Shown here: piece by piece, positions 22,522-33,644 of the stretch
How positions within the stretch are numbered: position 1 is the stretch's first letter
Layout of the letters: every line of letters starts with the position of its first letter
Assembly: GCA_028583685.1 (NCBI GenBank)
Contig: JAMXIF010000045.1
Coordinates: 6,389,822-6,453,821 of the forward strand
Length of the DNA stretch: 64,000 nt
Direction: 5' to 3'
Origin: Petaurus breviceps papuanus
Lineage: Eukaryota > Chordata > Mammalia > Diprotodontia > Petauridae
The notes under the pieces: model-generated
The model's database searches: none
What the model saw: the letters and a program-made list of their open reading frames with translations, nothing else
Told to the model about the DNA's origin: nothing
Made by a program: the position numbers and the translations under genes

Positions 22522-23985
22522 TGACATTTATAAAGTACAGTACCAGCACTAACTGCTGGGATATTTATTTTTTATCTTGATAATTTAATTTTATAAAACT
22601 AGACCTAATCTAGTTTTCCAAGTCATTGGCTCTATGGGTGCATAATATTTTGCATAACTTTTCAAGCTTTTCAAAATAAAAAAATCAGGTACATATACAT
22701 ATGCATGTGCACACAGTTACACACATGATAGTTGTATTTACTAGGTAGAACATTATTTGGCTTTGTTTTGAAACCAAGAGATTTGGAAGAACAGACTAAA
22801 TATGTGTGTGTTCTCATTCTTAAATTGGAAAACCAAACAGGGATGGAGATGTAGATCATGGGCAAACTGTAGTCCACAGCCATCTGAGCAAGTATCTTAT
22901 TCTTAATGTTTTAATTTCTAAGTATATTTGATAAGTACATGAAGCTTACTATTACATAAATTTAATAGTTGGAATAGAAGTAGCACGTTATAATGGAAAC
23001 AGCCTAAGACTGGGAGAAAGGAGCCCTAGTCTTAAGCTCTGCCTGTGGTACAGACTTAACCTGTGACCTCTGGCCCTCAGTTTCTTTATTCATAAAATGA
23101 GAAGGATGGACTTGATCATCTCCAAGATGTTTTCTGGTCCTAACGTTCTGAGTCTAAGAATTCTGGTGATATTTTCAGTGCTTCCCTATTGACTAGAAAC
23201 ATTTAATTGCTTTATGAAGTTTAATTTTTAAATAATTACCCATTTATGTATATTTAGCTCTCCCACAATATATTTTTATAGTTTGTGTTCCATTATTTTT
23301 CCAAACCTTTATTTTTCTAAATTTAGTAGTTATACTATTTAATTCAAGTATTCAAATTCTATGAAGAATTACAGTAACTTTTGCGTGAGGGTTTTTATAA
23401 TTTACCTGGTCCTTAAATATTTATCAACTCATTGGATTCTCGTAGTAAACTTGTGAGTTAGGAAAAATAGTCCCATTTTACAGAAGAAGAAACTAAAACT
23501 CAGAACTAAGTGATTTACCCAAATTGACATATTTGCTAGATCTCAAATGTAAGTTTTCAGGACATTAAGTTGTAATCATTTTCCTCTCTGGGAATCACAT
23601 TTCTTAGTTGATAAAAATATCTTAGACCATAGAATTCAAATCCTTAGCCTAGAGTCCTGGTTCCTATAGACATAGAAGACAGAGCTAGATGGGCTGATAG
23701 GATTGTTGTAGGTGTGTGGAATTGGTCAGCAATCTATCTTTGAGTTCTGTGTATATTCAGTTTCCAAATGTATGTCTGTCAAACATACACACACAACTGT
23801 GTTAGTCATCTTTTATTTCCTTCAGTGTGCCACAACTTGATTTTGGGTGACTCATAGACTCCGATGATGAGATACTTTGATTTGGGGCGGGGAGGGGCAG
23901 TAGGCATGTGTAGATGTTTGTGTGGTAAGTGTTTGAAAGGAATGTCATTTTAAAGATACAAATAATCTCGTGTGACTTTACTTTA
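22522..23985. other. Intergenic DNA with a MIR
   Basis: A MIR-like SINE lies at about 22975-23165 (plus: cctgtgacctctggccctca, gtttctttattcataaaatg). A second MIR piece is near 23455-23545. The remainder shows nothing recognised. Confidence 0.45.
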
Positions 23986-24099
23986 GGATGATTCTACAGG
24001 GTTTCTTCTTGGTACAGTTCATCTTAAGTTTGATGCACCCTATTCATCCTTGGCTCTTAGTTGGGGCTTGCCTTATGCTGATGATCTTTCGAATGATCA
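23986..24099 (+). CDS. Candidate exon, unassigned
   Basis: An acceptor-like tract (gtgactttactttag) and a donor (CAG then gttagt) bound 114 bases. Frame 0 is open (DDSTGFLLGTVHLKFDAPYS, SLALSWGLPYADDLSNDQ) and would start and end at codon boundaries. Another frame is also open (hydrophobic), so openness alone is weak evidence. It could belong to the plus-strand gene at 31-47 kb, but no link can be shown. Confidence 0.25.
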
Positions 24100-24117
24100 G
24101 GTTAGTATTTGTCGGTA

Positions 24118-24775
24118 GGTCAATGGTAAGCATTTATTGAACACCTACTATGTGCTGGTCACTGTATTAAGCAGTGGGAATATAATAAAGAGAGGCAGAA
24201 GAACGTCATTCCCCTCGAGGAATTTATAATCTAATGGGAAAGATAAGCAAAACAAATTTGTACAGACAAGCTAGGCACAGGATAAATGGGAAATAAAGAG
24301 CAAAGACAAGGCACTAGAATTAAGTAGCATTGGGAAAGACTTCTTGTAGAAGGTGAGATTTTAGCTGGGACTTGCGGGAAGCCAGGAAGGAGAGATGAGA
24401 GGGGGGAGCATTCCAGTCAGGGCATACAACCAGGGAAAATGCCCGGAGCTGAAAGATGAATGTTTTGTTAGTGGAATAGTCTGGATGCACAGTGTTACTG
24501 GATCAATGAGTACGTGATGGGAAATAAGGTAAAAGAAGGCTGGAAGACTAGGAGAGGGCTAGGTTGTGAGGAGCTCCAAACACCAAACAAAGGATTTGAT
24601 ATTATGTTTGATTTATATTCAATATGGATATTGGAGGCCCAGTATTACTGGATCAAAGAGTGCATGATTGGAAGTAAGGTATAAAAAGACTGGAAAATAG
24701 GAGAGGGCTAGGTAATGAGGAGCTTTGAACACCAAGGAAAGGATTTTTTATTTGATATTGGAGGCAAGACTGAGC
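24118..24775 (-). repeat. L2 LINE 3' region, antisense, with an internal duplication
   Basis: Reverse complement of L2: caatggtaagcatttattga, acctactatgtgctggtcac ... ggaatttataatctaatggg ... gattttagctgggacttg. 24490-24602 and 24645-24757 are two copies of the same L2 segment about 155 bases apart (form: actggatcaa[t/a]gagt ... gagagggctagg). Confidence 0.75.
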
Positions 24776-24885
24776 CTCAGGGCAGTTTTGAAAGAGAAAA
24801 CAAGGAATACTGGGGCCCTGGATGGTTCTTGGGAAGAAAAGCAGGATTGCTTGGGATTCTGTGTAGAGAAGTCACCCTAGCAGGC
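24776..24885 (+). repeat. Segment duplicated at 27528-27630
   Basis: The run from cagggcagttttgaaagag to agaagtcaccctagca is repeated nearly exactly 2.75 kb to the right, beyond the assembly gap. Confidence 0.85.
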
Positions 24886-25274
24886 AACAAGCACAACAAT
24901 TCTGATACACTGGCTTGCATTGCCACCCAGCAGGGTCAGCAGAGTAAGTGTGGATGCAGATGACAAAAGGGAGGAAGTAATGTCCTTTCTCTTCCTCACC
25001 CTCTTTAATATAAATGGAGTGACTTAAACAGAGTTAGCATGGACCCTTTACTCCCATTGATACAATCCGTTTCCATGTCATTAAGGCATACTCAGGAAAA
25101 ACTCTAGAGTGCCCCCAAAAGAGGAGACATTCGATGCCAAAGGCTATATTAACTTGAATTCAAAATTTGGGGTTAGTAGCAAGCTTAATAATTTAGTGGC
25201 CACCTAATATTTCCCATTTCTTTATAGATTTGCCCAATTCTGCCCATCCACCCATACAGACACATATAAACACC

Positions 25275-25674
25275 NNNNNNNNNNNNNNNNNNNNNNNNNN
25301 NNNNNNNNNNNNNNNNNNNNNNNNNNNNNNNNNNNNNNNNNNNNNNNNNNNNNNNNNNNNNNNNNNNNNNNNNNNNNNNNNNNNNNNNNNNNNNNNNNNN
25401 NNNNNNNNNNNNNNNNNNNNNNNNNNNNNNNNNNNNNNNNNNNNNNNNNNNNNNNNNNNNNNNNNNNNNNNNNNNNNNNNNNNNNNNNNNNNNNNNNNNN
25501 NNNNNNNNNNNNNNNNNNNNNNNNNNNNNNNNNNNNNNNNNNNNNNNNNNNNNNNNNNNNNNNNNNNNNNNNNNNNNNNNNNNNNNNNNNNNNNNNNNNN
25601 NNNNNNNNNNNNNNNNNNNNNNNNNNNNNNNNNNNNNNNNNNNNNNNNNNNNNNNNNNNNNNNNNNNNNNNNNN
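25275..25674. other. Assembly gap (400 N)
   Basis: Exactly 400 unknown bases. Confidence 1.
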
Positions 25675-27527
25675 TGTAGATGGTAGTAAGGTTGGCCTAG
25701 GGGAGGAGCCTGAGGAGCAGGAAGAAAGGAAGGATCAAGAAAAAGGGACTTTTGGGATCCTGCCAGAATGCCATTGCTAAGACTGATCATAACTGATCTC
25801 CACAAAGGCTGCCCCAGGGGTTTCCAGACCATGTGCTTCCCTTACTCATCTAAAACCCTTCTTCATCTGGTCTGGAGCCCAAAGAGGGCGCTAGAGAAGA
25901 AGATTATGTTGTAGGGAACACATGGAAGGAGACCTGCATTGACCATTGTCTTCCAGCAGGTTCTTTCCAATAGCTACTACACCAAGAGACAGTCTAGAAT
26001 AGACTTGGATTTCCCAAAGATCAAGAAGCCTTCCATTGGGCAAAACGCATTCTGCACCTGCCTATGGGGTGAAAGCATTGTCTCCATGGTTTTCACTCAG
26101 CGTGGTAATAAGGAGGTGTAGAAAAGGCATTTTGTTTGGAAGGTGTGTACCTTCCAAACACAGGCTCTGAGTAACTGGTTCTTCATTCCGCTGAAAAGCC
26201 CATTTGTCACCAGAGACAAAGAAGGCAAAACTCCCATGGGAGACATCAGATTGACCAAGTTTCACAGAGGGTTCCCCCTTGGGGTTTGGGGGGGGGGGTC
26301 CCAGGATCTTTCTTATAGATTGGACTGCTTTTCAGCATTAGGGCCATCATTGTTTTAGAACAAAGAAGAAACCATTTCTTCCAATTTCCAAAAGAGTGGC
26401 ATGACAGACTTTCATAAACCAGAAATTTTCTATCTTCTCAATGACCAGGTCATCTGCTTTACTCCCACAACCAATTCCATCCTTGATATTGCCTTTGGGT
26501 TTTGGAGAAGGAGTTCCCAACTCCCCATCATTTCAGAAAGGTGGGTCTCTTTCTCCTTCTCCCTTAGGAAAATGAGAAAACATCTCCACAGTGAAATGGT
26601 ACTCCACAGAGGCTCAGCCACCATCTCATTTGCTGAATCAAGTGTTCAGATTAGAATTCTTCCTCATTTGTGTCTTCGGGACACACTTAAGGTTCTCTCC
26701 TTCCCTTGGAAGGTGAACAGAAAAGAGAAATCGAGTAGCTGCCAAGTTCCAGTCCAAGACTTATGGTGTCATTGATGGAGGGATCCAAAGCTTTTTTGAC
26801 TTGGGGCATCATCTCATGTCCTATTGGGGTGGGGGGGAGCAATGCTCTGTGCCAGCTGCACACAAGGCAAAGGCATTTGACCCTCTATAGCCTTGAGTGA
26901 GGTATGTCTAGAAGCAGCAGTGGGCTGAGAAAAGACACTCAGCATGCCAGGTAGCACCATCATAGGCAGGCTCCTCGGGGACTCCTAGCAGAAGTTGCTA
27001 TGGAAGGAGTGCTGCAGAAGCCAGGAGGAGTGAGGAGGGCAAGGGGAGGATTGTGGAGTTCTGTTCAAGAACAGAGACTGACCTGAACTGGCCTGGGCCC
27101 AGTGGAGTTTGGGGCCTAGGTGGGATGTCCACTGAAAGGGAAGGAAAGGACAAGTGTAAACTGGGTCAAGGTCACCCAAGAGTAGGAGGGCCCATGGATG
27201 AAGAGGCCTCATGATGAGCCTTCAGCAGAAAGTGAGTGTGCAGAAATCACATACACAGCAGGATCCAGAGAAAAGAGGATAGAGTGCTGATCATGGGGAA
27301 GGAGCAAAGTCTAGGAGGCAGCACAGATTTAGGAAGCTTCGCAGTGATGAAGGGGTACAGAAGATGGGCAATGAGAAAGAGAACTCGGCAAATGAAGGGA
27401 AAGTGCCTGGTGAGAAGAAAAGGAAGGTGGGAAGGTGTCAGATCCTTGCTGATGAGCAGGGAGGAGATGGGAACATGTGAGCATGGCAGGAAGTAAGGAA
27501 AATCCCTAAACCACCCTTTGTCACCCC
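25675..27527. other. Unexplained single-copy-looking DNA
   Basis: 1.85 kb without SINE, MIR, L1 or L2 hallmarks that I can recognise, and without an exon that has good splice sites. Several medium open stretches exist on both strands, none protein-like enough to name. Poly(G) runs occur at 26286-26300 and 26827-26837. Confidence 0.4.
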
Positions 27528-27630
27528 TCAGGGCAGTTTCGAAAGAGAAAACAAGGAATACTGGGGGCCTGGGTGGTTCTTGGGAAGAAAGGCAGGATTG
27601 CTTGGGATTCTGTATAGAGAAGTCACCCTA
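27528..27630 (+). repeat. Second copy of 24776-24885
   Basis: cagggcagtttcgaaagag ... gggattctgtatagagaag ... caccctaacaa. Only a few differences from the left copy. It is followed at once by an L1 5' tip. Confidence 0.85.
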
Positions 27631-27644
27631 ACAAAGACTTTTCC

Positions 27645-27786
27645 ATTCTGCCTTCAGCGGATTTGTTTCTCTCTGTCACTTTGTTGGTTTTGTAGCTCTA
27701 AGATGTGCTTAGAGTCATTTTTTTACGTGTATTGGAAGTGGCTGGAGCCACCAGCAGGCCCTGTGTTTACTCCACCATCTTGACTC
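27645..27786 (-). mobile_element. L1/HAL1 5' tip only
   Basis: About 140 bases matching the outermost 5' UTR of the L1 at 10131-14744 (its 14597-14744). Read leftward it begins ggcggagtcaagatggtgga. No further L1 sequence follows, so it is a 5'-end-only piece. That is the opposite of normal 5' truncation. Confidence 0.75.
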
Positions 27787-27789
27787 CGC

Positions 27790-28585
27790 CCCCCCAAACT
27801 GAGACAATTTAATGCTGAGAACTGATTGAGGCTGGGGAGCAGTAGTGTGGGCAGACCAAGTCAGGAGAGAAGTGCCTGCAGGCTACAAGAAGACTCCCCA
27901 TCCCACAGTGTATAATGCGACGGGAACAGAAAGAAAACTGTCAAGTAACTGAAAGAAGCAAGCTCAAATTTGGCAGGAGGAAAAGGGTGCATTGCCCATG
28001 TGTGTGTGTCATGGGGGATAGAATCCAGGCCCCCTGAGAGGACGAGGAGATAAAAGTCAGGGCCTGGGGTGTCTAGACCTGACCTCTGCCCTCCTTGAGC
28101 CCCAGAGCCCAAAGGAGTTGCTTCCCTTGCTACTCTGGTGTCTGCTGTTGGAACCATCAAGCATTGTTGTGATGGTTCTTTATTGCCATGATAAAAGAAC
28201 AAAGGGGTTACGGAGAGGCACATCCCTGAGGAATTCCATGGCATTTGCCTTCGGTTGTGGTGGAAAGTGGAGTGAAAGGGACAGTAGTGTAATTTTCTTT
28301 ACTGTTCTTTTTGGAGGAGTGATTTTGTTATGTTGTCGATCTTCCTCAACTGGGATCTTAGGAGCCATTTGTTATCACGTAGATATGTGCTGTTTTCTTT
28401 CCTGGCCATTTTTTTTTCATGTTGCTCATCAGTTAAGCTAAGCCCCTTGTTTTTCCTTATCTCCAGGTTATTGGTACACTGCCACGATCAACTGTTTAGG
28501 GCAGTGAGGGACAAGGTAAAAAGTGGAAGTCCCTGAGATTTGGCCTGGTCCCCACACACCTTGAACCCCAGTGGGTCAATGTGGG
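27790..28585. other. No clear feature
   Basis: Moderately GC-rich DNA. No exon, repeat family or RNA gene could be supported. Confidence 0.4.
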
Positions 28586-28595
28586 CACTGATCTT

Positions 28596-29289
28596 TTTTT
28601 TAATTTTTAAAATTAATTTATTCATTTTTATTTTTCACCATTCACTTCCATAAGTTTTAAATTTTCTCCCCCTCCTTCCCCTCCTCTTTCCTCAAGATGG
28701 CATGCAATCTGATATAGGCCCTACATATAGATTCCTATTTTCACGTTAGTCATTTTGTAAAGAAGAATTATAATGAATAGGAGAAACCATGAGAAAGAAA
28801 AACATAACAAAAAAAGAAAATAGTCTGTTTTGCTCTGCATTCAGACTCCATAGTTCTTTCTCTGGATGTGGATGGCACTTTCCATCATGAGTCCTTCGGA
28901 ATTGTTTGAGGTCCTTGCATTGCTGAGAAGGATTAAAGCTATCAAAATCAGTCATTGCTGTGACTGTTACTGTTTACAATGTTCTCCTGGTTCTGCTCAC
29001 TTCACTTTGCATCAGTTCATATAAGTCTTTCCAGGTTTTTCTGAAGTCTGCCTGTTATCATTTCTTATAGCACAATAATATTCCATTACATTCATATACC
29101 ACAAATTGTTCAGCCATTCCCCAGTTGATGGACATCCCCTCAATTTCCAATTCTTGGCCACCATGAAAAAAGAGCTGCTATATATTTATATATATTTTAT
29201 GTGTGTGAGTCCTAACATTTTTATTATTTCTTTGGGATACAGCCCTAGAAGTAGTATTGCTGGGAGGGCACTGTTCTTAAGAGCCTGAA
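28596..29289 (-). mobile_element. 5'-truncated L1 3' end
   Basis: Antisense L1 3' region (ttataggcccta-type spacer, tctcactccacagttctttc-like block, agcacaataatattccatta, ttcagccattccccagttga). A 9-base repeat actgatctt is at 28587-28595 and 29290-29298, with a T run at the left edge (reversed poly(A)). Confidence 0.8.
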
Positions 29290-29658
29290 ACTGATCTTGC
29301 CCAGAGAGAATGTAAGTGGAAGTCTGAGAAGCAAAGATATCCCAAGAAAGTCAGAAGTCTTAGTTCCGATGATACCCACAAGAGAATGGTCAGAATTAAG
29401 AGGGATATTAGCTTCCATTGTTACCCAGTGCCCAGCAAATGTGAAATGTCAAAACAAAGAAAAGTCCTTTCTCTGCATCAGCCTCTTTGCTGTAAATGAA
29501 GGACCATGAACAGTTAGCATGACTACAAAGTGCCCTTTCTCTCAAATAGACATGATCCTTTTTGCATCATTCTCTCATACTCAAGAAAAACAAAAATTCT
29601 ACAAGAAGAAAGGCTAACGTTGAAATGAAAAATTAAGGTCAAGGAATAAACTAGATAG
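29290..29658. other. No clear feature
   Basis: Short intergenic stretch between an L1 and a solo LTR. Nothing recognised. Confidence 0.4.
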
Positions 29659-30198
29659 TGTAGCAGCAAGCACCCCAAGCATCCTCAGGGTGGCAGCCCA
29701 TACAGGTTCTTGCATCTGCTTTGATAAAGGAAAGCAACTCAAAAGGGGTTAACAAGCTTACTTTAATCAGTCAAATATGTATCATTTACCTAGTTCAGGG
29801 GGAAAAGGTCAGCACCCCGAACTTCAGAATATACAGACAGAATTATCAAGACAGAAACAGACCAAGTAGACAGATTTCCAAACTGTCCAACCATTACATC
29901 CAGACCAAATCAACATCTGGGTTTCAACATCTGGGTTTTTCAAAGCCGAGAGGGAGCTCTCAACAACGGCTTCCCAGAATCCAGATCAAATCACAAAACA
30001 CTTCTCAAAGTGAGCCCCAAAACAAAGCTACACATCAGGGCTTATATAGCCTTCTCCTGGCTCAGAGCATGTAACAACCTTATTGACTCACTGCCCAATC
30101 AAGAAGTATCTACTGAAAAACAAGCCTCCCACCCCAGGCTCCAGGTGCACTTTAGCCTAGGGGCAGGGAAGATCTTTAAAATTTACATTCCCATTACA
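29659..30198 (-). mobile_element. Solo LTR, about 540 bases, with 5-base target duplication
   Basis: Read leftward it starts TGTAATGGGAATGTAAATTT and ends GCTGCTACA, so it has TG...CA ends. A TATATAAG box lies near 30041 in that sense. The 5-base repeat gatag flanks it (29654-29658 and 30199-30203). There is no internal virus sequence, so it is a recombined solo LTR. Same family as 57671-58199 and 37619-37977. A fossil; similarity among copies suggests moderate age. Confidence 0.9.
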
Positions 30199-30429
30199 GA
30201 TAGTTATGACGGCACATAATATTTCACTTTTCTTTTGTGAAAAAGAATCTTCATTGAATTAAAGTGAACAAAGTCCATCCATCAATTCATCTGTCGATAC
30301 AGAAATACCTTTTGTTAGGTAGATACATGCCAACATGTACACACATATAGATACATACATAGATTCTCTCCCTCCATCTCTCACCTCTCCCTTCCTTCAG
30401 ATACTAAGCTGTTTGATATTGGTTATACG

Positions 30430-31165
30430 TGTACAGTCATGCAGAACATATTTCCATATTATTTATATTGTGAAAGAAAACAGCACATATGAAAGAAAAC
30501 ACATGAACTAAAAAAAAAGTCATGAAAAAAATAAGGTGAAAATAGTATGTTTTGATTTCCATTCTCAGTCCATCGGTTCTTTCTCTGGAAGTGGATAGCA
30601 TTTTCTTCATGATTCCTTTGGGACTGCCTTGCATCATTATATTGCTGAGAATAGCAAAGTCATTCACAGTTGATCATTGCACAATATTGTCATTACTGGA
30701 TACGAGGCAGCTAGGTGGCACAGTGAATAGAGAACTGGCCCTGGAGTCAGGAAGACCTGAGTTCAAATCTCACCTCAGACACTTAACACTTACTAGCCAT
30801 GTGACCTTGGACAAGTCACTTAACCCCAATTGCCCTCCAAAAAACAAACAAAAAAAAGAATTCAATCAATCTGGATACAATGGTTCTGCTCACTTCACTT
30901 GGCCTCAGTTCATGTAACTCTTAACAGATTTTTCTGAAATCAGCGTGCTTGTCATTTCTTATAGCACAATAGTATTCAATTACAATTATATACCACAAGT
31001 TCTTCAAACATTCCCCATTTAGTGAGCATCCCTTCAATTTCCAATCTGTACCTCCACAAAAAGAGAAGCTATAAATATTTCTATACAAATATGTCCTTTT
31101 CCCTTTAAAAAAAAAAAGCATCTCTTTAGGATATTAGGTTAGTAGTGGTATTGCTGGATCAAAGG
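30430..31165 (-). mobile_element. 5'-truncated L1 3' end, interrupted by a SINE
   Basis: Same L1 3' region as 28596-29289, in the same orientation (tagcacaatagtattcaatt, ttcaaacattccccatttag). Split by the SINE at 30704-30870. The left limit is uncertain; 30230-30430 is probably 3' UTR of the same element. Confidence 0.7.
30704..30870 (+). mobile_element. WSINE1-like SINE, subtype I
   Basis: gaggcagctaggtggcacag head, gagttcaaatctcacctcag B box, caagtcacttaaccccaatt and an A-rich tail. The 8-base repeat ctggatac is at 30696-30703 and 30871-30878. Confidence 0.9.
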
Positions 31166-31277
31166 ATACAATAACATAAGTTCAGAGCAGTCTTAGCTTA
31201 TTGGTTTAAAAGTTTTGATTTTTCTTTTCTAAAGGATATTTTAACTTTCTTTCTTTAAAAAGATTTCTTTTCTTCTG

Positions 31278-31387
31278 GAAAGCAGTAAGGCTACAGTAAA
31301 GGAAAACATCACAGCTAAGGAAACTACCCCTAAAATGGAAAACATAATTCATGATAATTTTAATCTGGAATGTCTCTGGAGAAACAG
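31278..31387 (+). pseudogene. Duplicated-exon gene, unit 1 exon A (decayed)
   Basis: Paralogue of the exons at 32784 and 37257. The frame is open: ESSKATVKENITAKETTPKM, then ENIIHDNFNLECLWRNR, with a donor (gtaaaa) at 31388. Where the other copies have an acceptor (ttttctacag, ttttccacag) this one has ttttcttctg, without AG. The next AG, seven bases on, shifts the frame. It is therefore probably no longer spliced in. It marks the first of at least four copies of a tandemly duplicated unit. Confidence 0.6.
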
Positions 31388-31706
31388 GTAAAATCATGTA
31401 TTACTAGTGGGAATTCAGAATGGTAGAACCTCTTTAGCAAACTACATGCCACTGTGCTCATCAAGTTACAAAAATCACAGTGTATTCCCCACATATGTCC
31501 CTGTCATCTTTTAATTGAAATTATACCAAATGGAATGCATTACACAAACAGTTCAAAATGATTATATTCATATGACATTTCTGTACTACCATTTGGTTAT
31601 TCCAAAACCTTGGAGATGCCTGAAATGCCTGGAAAATTTAGTCAGTCTGCAGAAATTCTAGATTCTCAACACAGAAAAAAATACCAAGAATTAAAACTAA
31701 TCAGTA

Positions 31707-32008
31707 GGGGTGGCCAGGTAGCACAGCGAGTAAGAGCACCGGCTCCAGTGTTGAGAAGACCTGGAGATCGAATCCCGGGCTCAGACACTTAGCAACCACC
31801 CAGAAACACCTGGCCGTGTAACCTTGAGCAAGTTACTCAACCCCAATTGCTTAGGGGCGGCCAGGTGGCTCAGCGAGTAAGAGCACTGGCTCCAGTGTCA
31901 GGATGACCTGGATCAAATCCAGGCTCAGATACTCAACACCACACCCAGAAATAACTGGCCGTGTAACCTTGAGCAAGTTACTTAACCCCGATTGCTTAAA
32001 AAAAAAAA
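31707..32008 (+). mobile_element. SINE heterodimer inserted as one unit
   Basis: Two WSINE1-like subtype II copies head to tail: 31707-31853 (gtagcacagcgag, gttgagaagacctgg) and 31854-32008 (gtggctcagcgag, tgtcaggatgacctgg). The first has no A tail; ccaattgctta joins directly to ggggcggccagg. One target duplication, actaatcagta, flanks the pair (31696-31706 and 32011-32021), so both moved together. It lies in unit 1 only, so it postdates the exon duplication. Confidence 0.88.
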
Positions 32009-32367
32009 AAACTAATCAGTAAGTAGAAAAAGAAAAGGAAAATTCTAGGAATATCTCTGTGAATTTATGTAAGCATACACACACATACCAGAATAAAAAG
32101 TATAGATGAATTTAGTAGCCTCCCACAAGGAAGAAACATATTTGCTCAGAATAAAAAGAGAAATGTTATATAGTTAGTGATGAATGTACAAAATGTTAAA
32201 GGGGACACGAGGGAACAATGGATAAGAAGTTGTCAACATTATATAGATTTCAGTGAATGGAATTTAATAATCAGTAGAAGAATTTGGGATAGAAGTCAAG
32301 ATTCTGGATATCCAAGTCCACATCCTCCCCACTTATAGAACATTTACTGTTGGTTTTGTTTTTCCAG

Positions 32368-32462
32368 AGAAATGGAATTCCAAAGACAGGAGCTAGCAAC
32401 AGAAGAAGCCTGTGAACATAAAGCTCAGAATTTTATCTGTGAAATCAGAGGTACGCATCTTG
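32368..32462 (+). pseudogene. Duplicated-exon gene, unit 1 second exon
   Basis: Acceptor tttttccag. The frame that pairs with the other copies is open: EMEFQRQELATEEACEHKAQ then NFICEIRG. By alignment to the exon at 33548 the donor is gtaaga after 32462; an alternative gtacgc lies after 32450. Either leaves one extra base instead of zero, so joining to the next unit breaks the frame. Together with exon A's missing acceptor this suggests unit 1 is decaying. Confidence 0.5.
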
Positions 32463-32783
32463 GTAAGAAGATCAAATTCATGGTGACTTTCCCCATTTTT
32501 TTCCACAAGGATTTACTCAGGGTTTATTTGTGTGCAGTCTCCAGAAATTAAGGAAGGTAGGTGAGGAGGATGTAGGAAAGGCATCAAAGCAATGTTGCCA
32601 ATTTGGAGGATTCTGGCAGTTTTGATGGGCATCTCCATCAGAAATCTTTCCTGCCAAGAAAAAAAAAACTTCATCAGAACATAAGTTCAGTGTAGTCTCA
32701 GCTTATTAATTTCACGAATTTGGCTTGGGTGTTTTTTTTTACAAATAAATTGTTTTCTTCCTAAAAATGTTTCTTTTCTACAG

Positions 32784-32872
32784 GAAAAGAATGAGGCTTT
32801 GAAAGAGAACATGACTGACCATGAAAATATGATTTATGATGCTCCAACTCTGGTATATTTCCAGAGAATCAG
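32784..32872 (+). CDS. Duplicated-exon gene, unit 2 first exon
   Basis: Acceptor tttcttttctacag, donor gtacgc. The frame opens EKNEALKENMTDHENMIYDA and continues PTLVYFQRIR, ending with two bases of an arginine codon completed by the next exon. 29 codons plus 2 bases. The composition is charged and polar, as in coiled-coil or scaffold proteins. It is the intact counterpart of 31278-31387 and related to 37257-37337. The protein family was not recognised. Confidence 0.6.
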
Positions 32873-33547
32873 GTACGCACATGTCCTTCTAGGGGGATTT
32901 CCGAATGGCAGAGTCTCTTTGGAAAGAATGTGGCAGTATCCTGGTCAAGTTTTTAAAAAGGAGAGTATAACCAACCTTTGTTGGGAATGTATTAAACGGA
33001 GTACATACAGTGCATACAATAAAAAAAGAAAGGTTACATGCATATATAATTCCTAGCATTATTCTTTTGTTACTCCAAAAACCTGGAGATGCTTGAAATA
33101 CCTGATGCATTGAGATTGAATGAAGAAATTCTAGATGATCAACAAAAAAAGAATAATACAGGGAATTAAAATTGATCCGTATAAAGAAAAGGAAAATTCT
33201 AAAAACATCTCTATGAATGAATTAATGTATGCATAAAAAATTGAACCAGAATTTTTCTTAAAAAAATACACTATTTTTAAAAATAGTGACCACCCACAAT
33301 GGAACAAACGTGTTTCAAATTAAAAGAGGAATATCAGACAAATAGTGAGAAATGGCCAGAGTTTTGAAGGGGACACACGATAGAAAAACTAAGAAGTTAC
33401 CAAAAAAAAAAAAAAGTCATCACTATTGCATAGATTTCAATGAATGAAATCTGTTATACCTAATTCATTAACTCTGATTCTCGATACCTAAGTTAGCACT
33501 CTCCCCACTTAAAATACATACATTTGATGTTGGTTTTCTATTTCCAG

Positions 33548-33644
33548 AGAAAATGAATTCAAAAAACTAGAGTTGGAAAGAAGTGCAGTCTGGGAAGAAA
33601 AAGCCCTGAAATTGATCTGTGATTTCAAAGAGATATTCATCATG
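33548..33644 (+). CDS. Duplicated-exon gene, unit 2 second exon
   Basis: Acceptor tctatttccag, donor gtgaga. Joined to 32784-32872 it reads ENEFKKLELERSAVWEEKAL then KLICDFKEIFIM, finishing on a codon boundary. The next paralogous exon (37257) starts on a codon boundary, so the chain stays in frame. The sequence has a heptad-like pattern of leucines with glutamate and lysine, consistent with a short coiled coil. Paralogous to 32368-32462. Confidence 0.6.

Noticed and set aside
25185-25832. A 215-residue open frame
   Set aside because: It runs through the 400-N gap and is mostly unknown bases.
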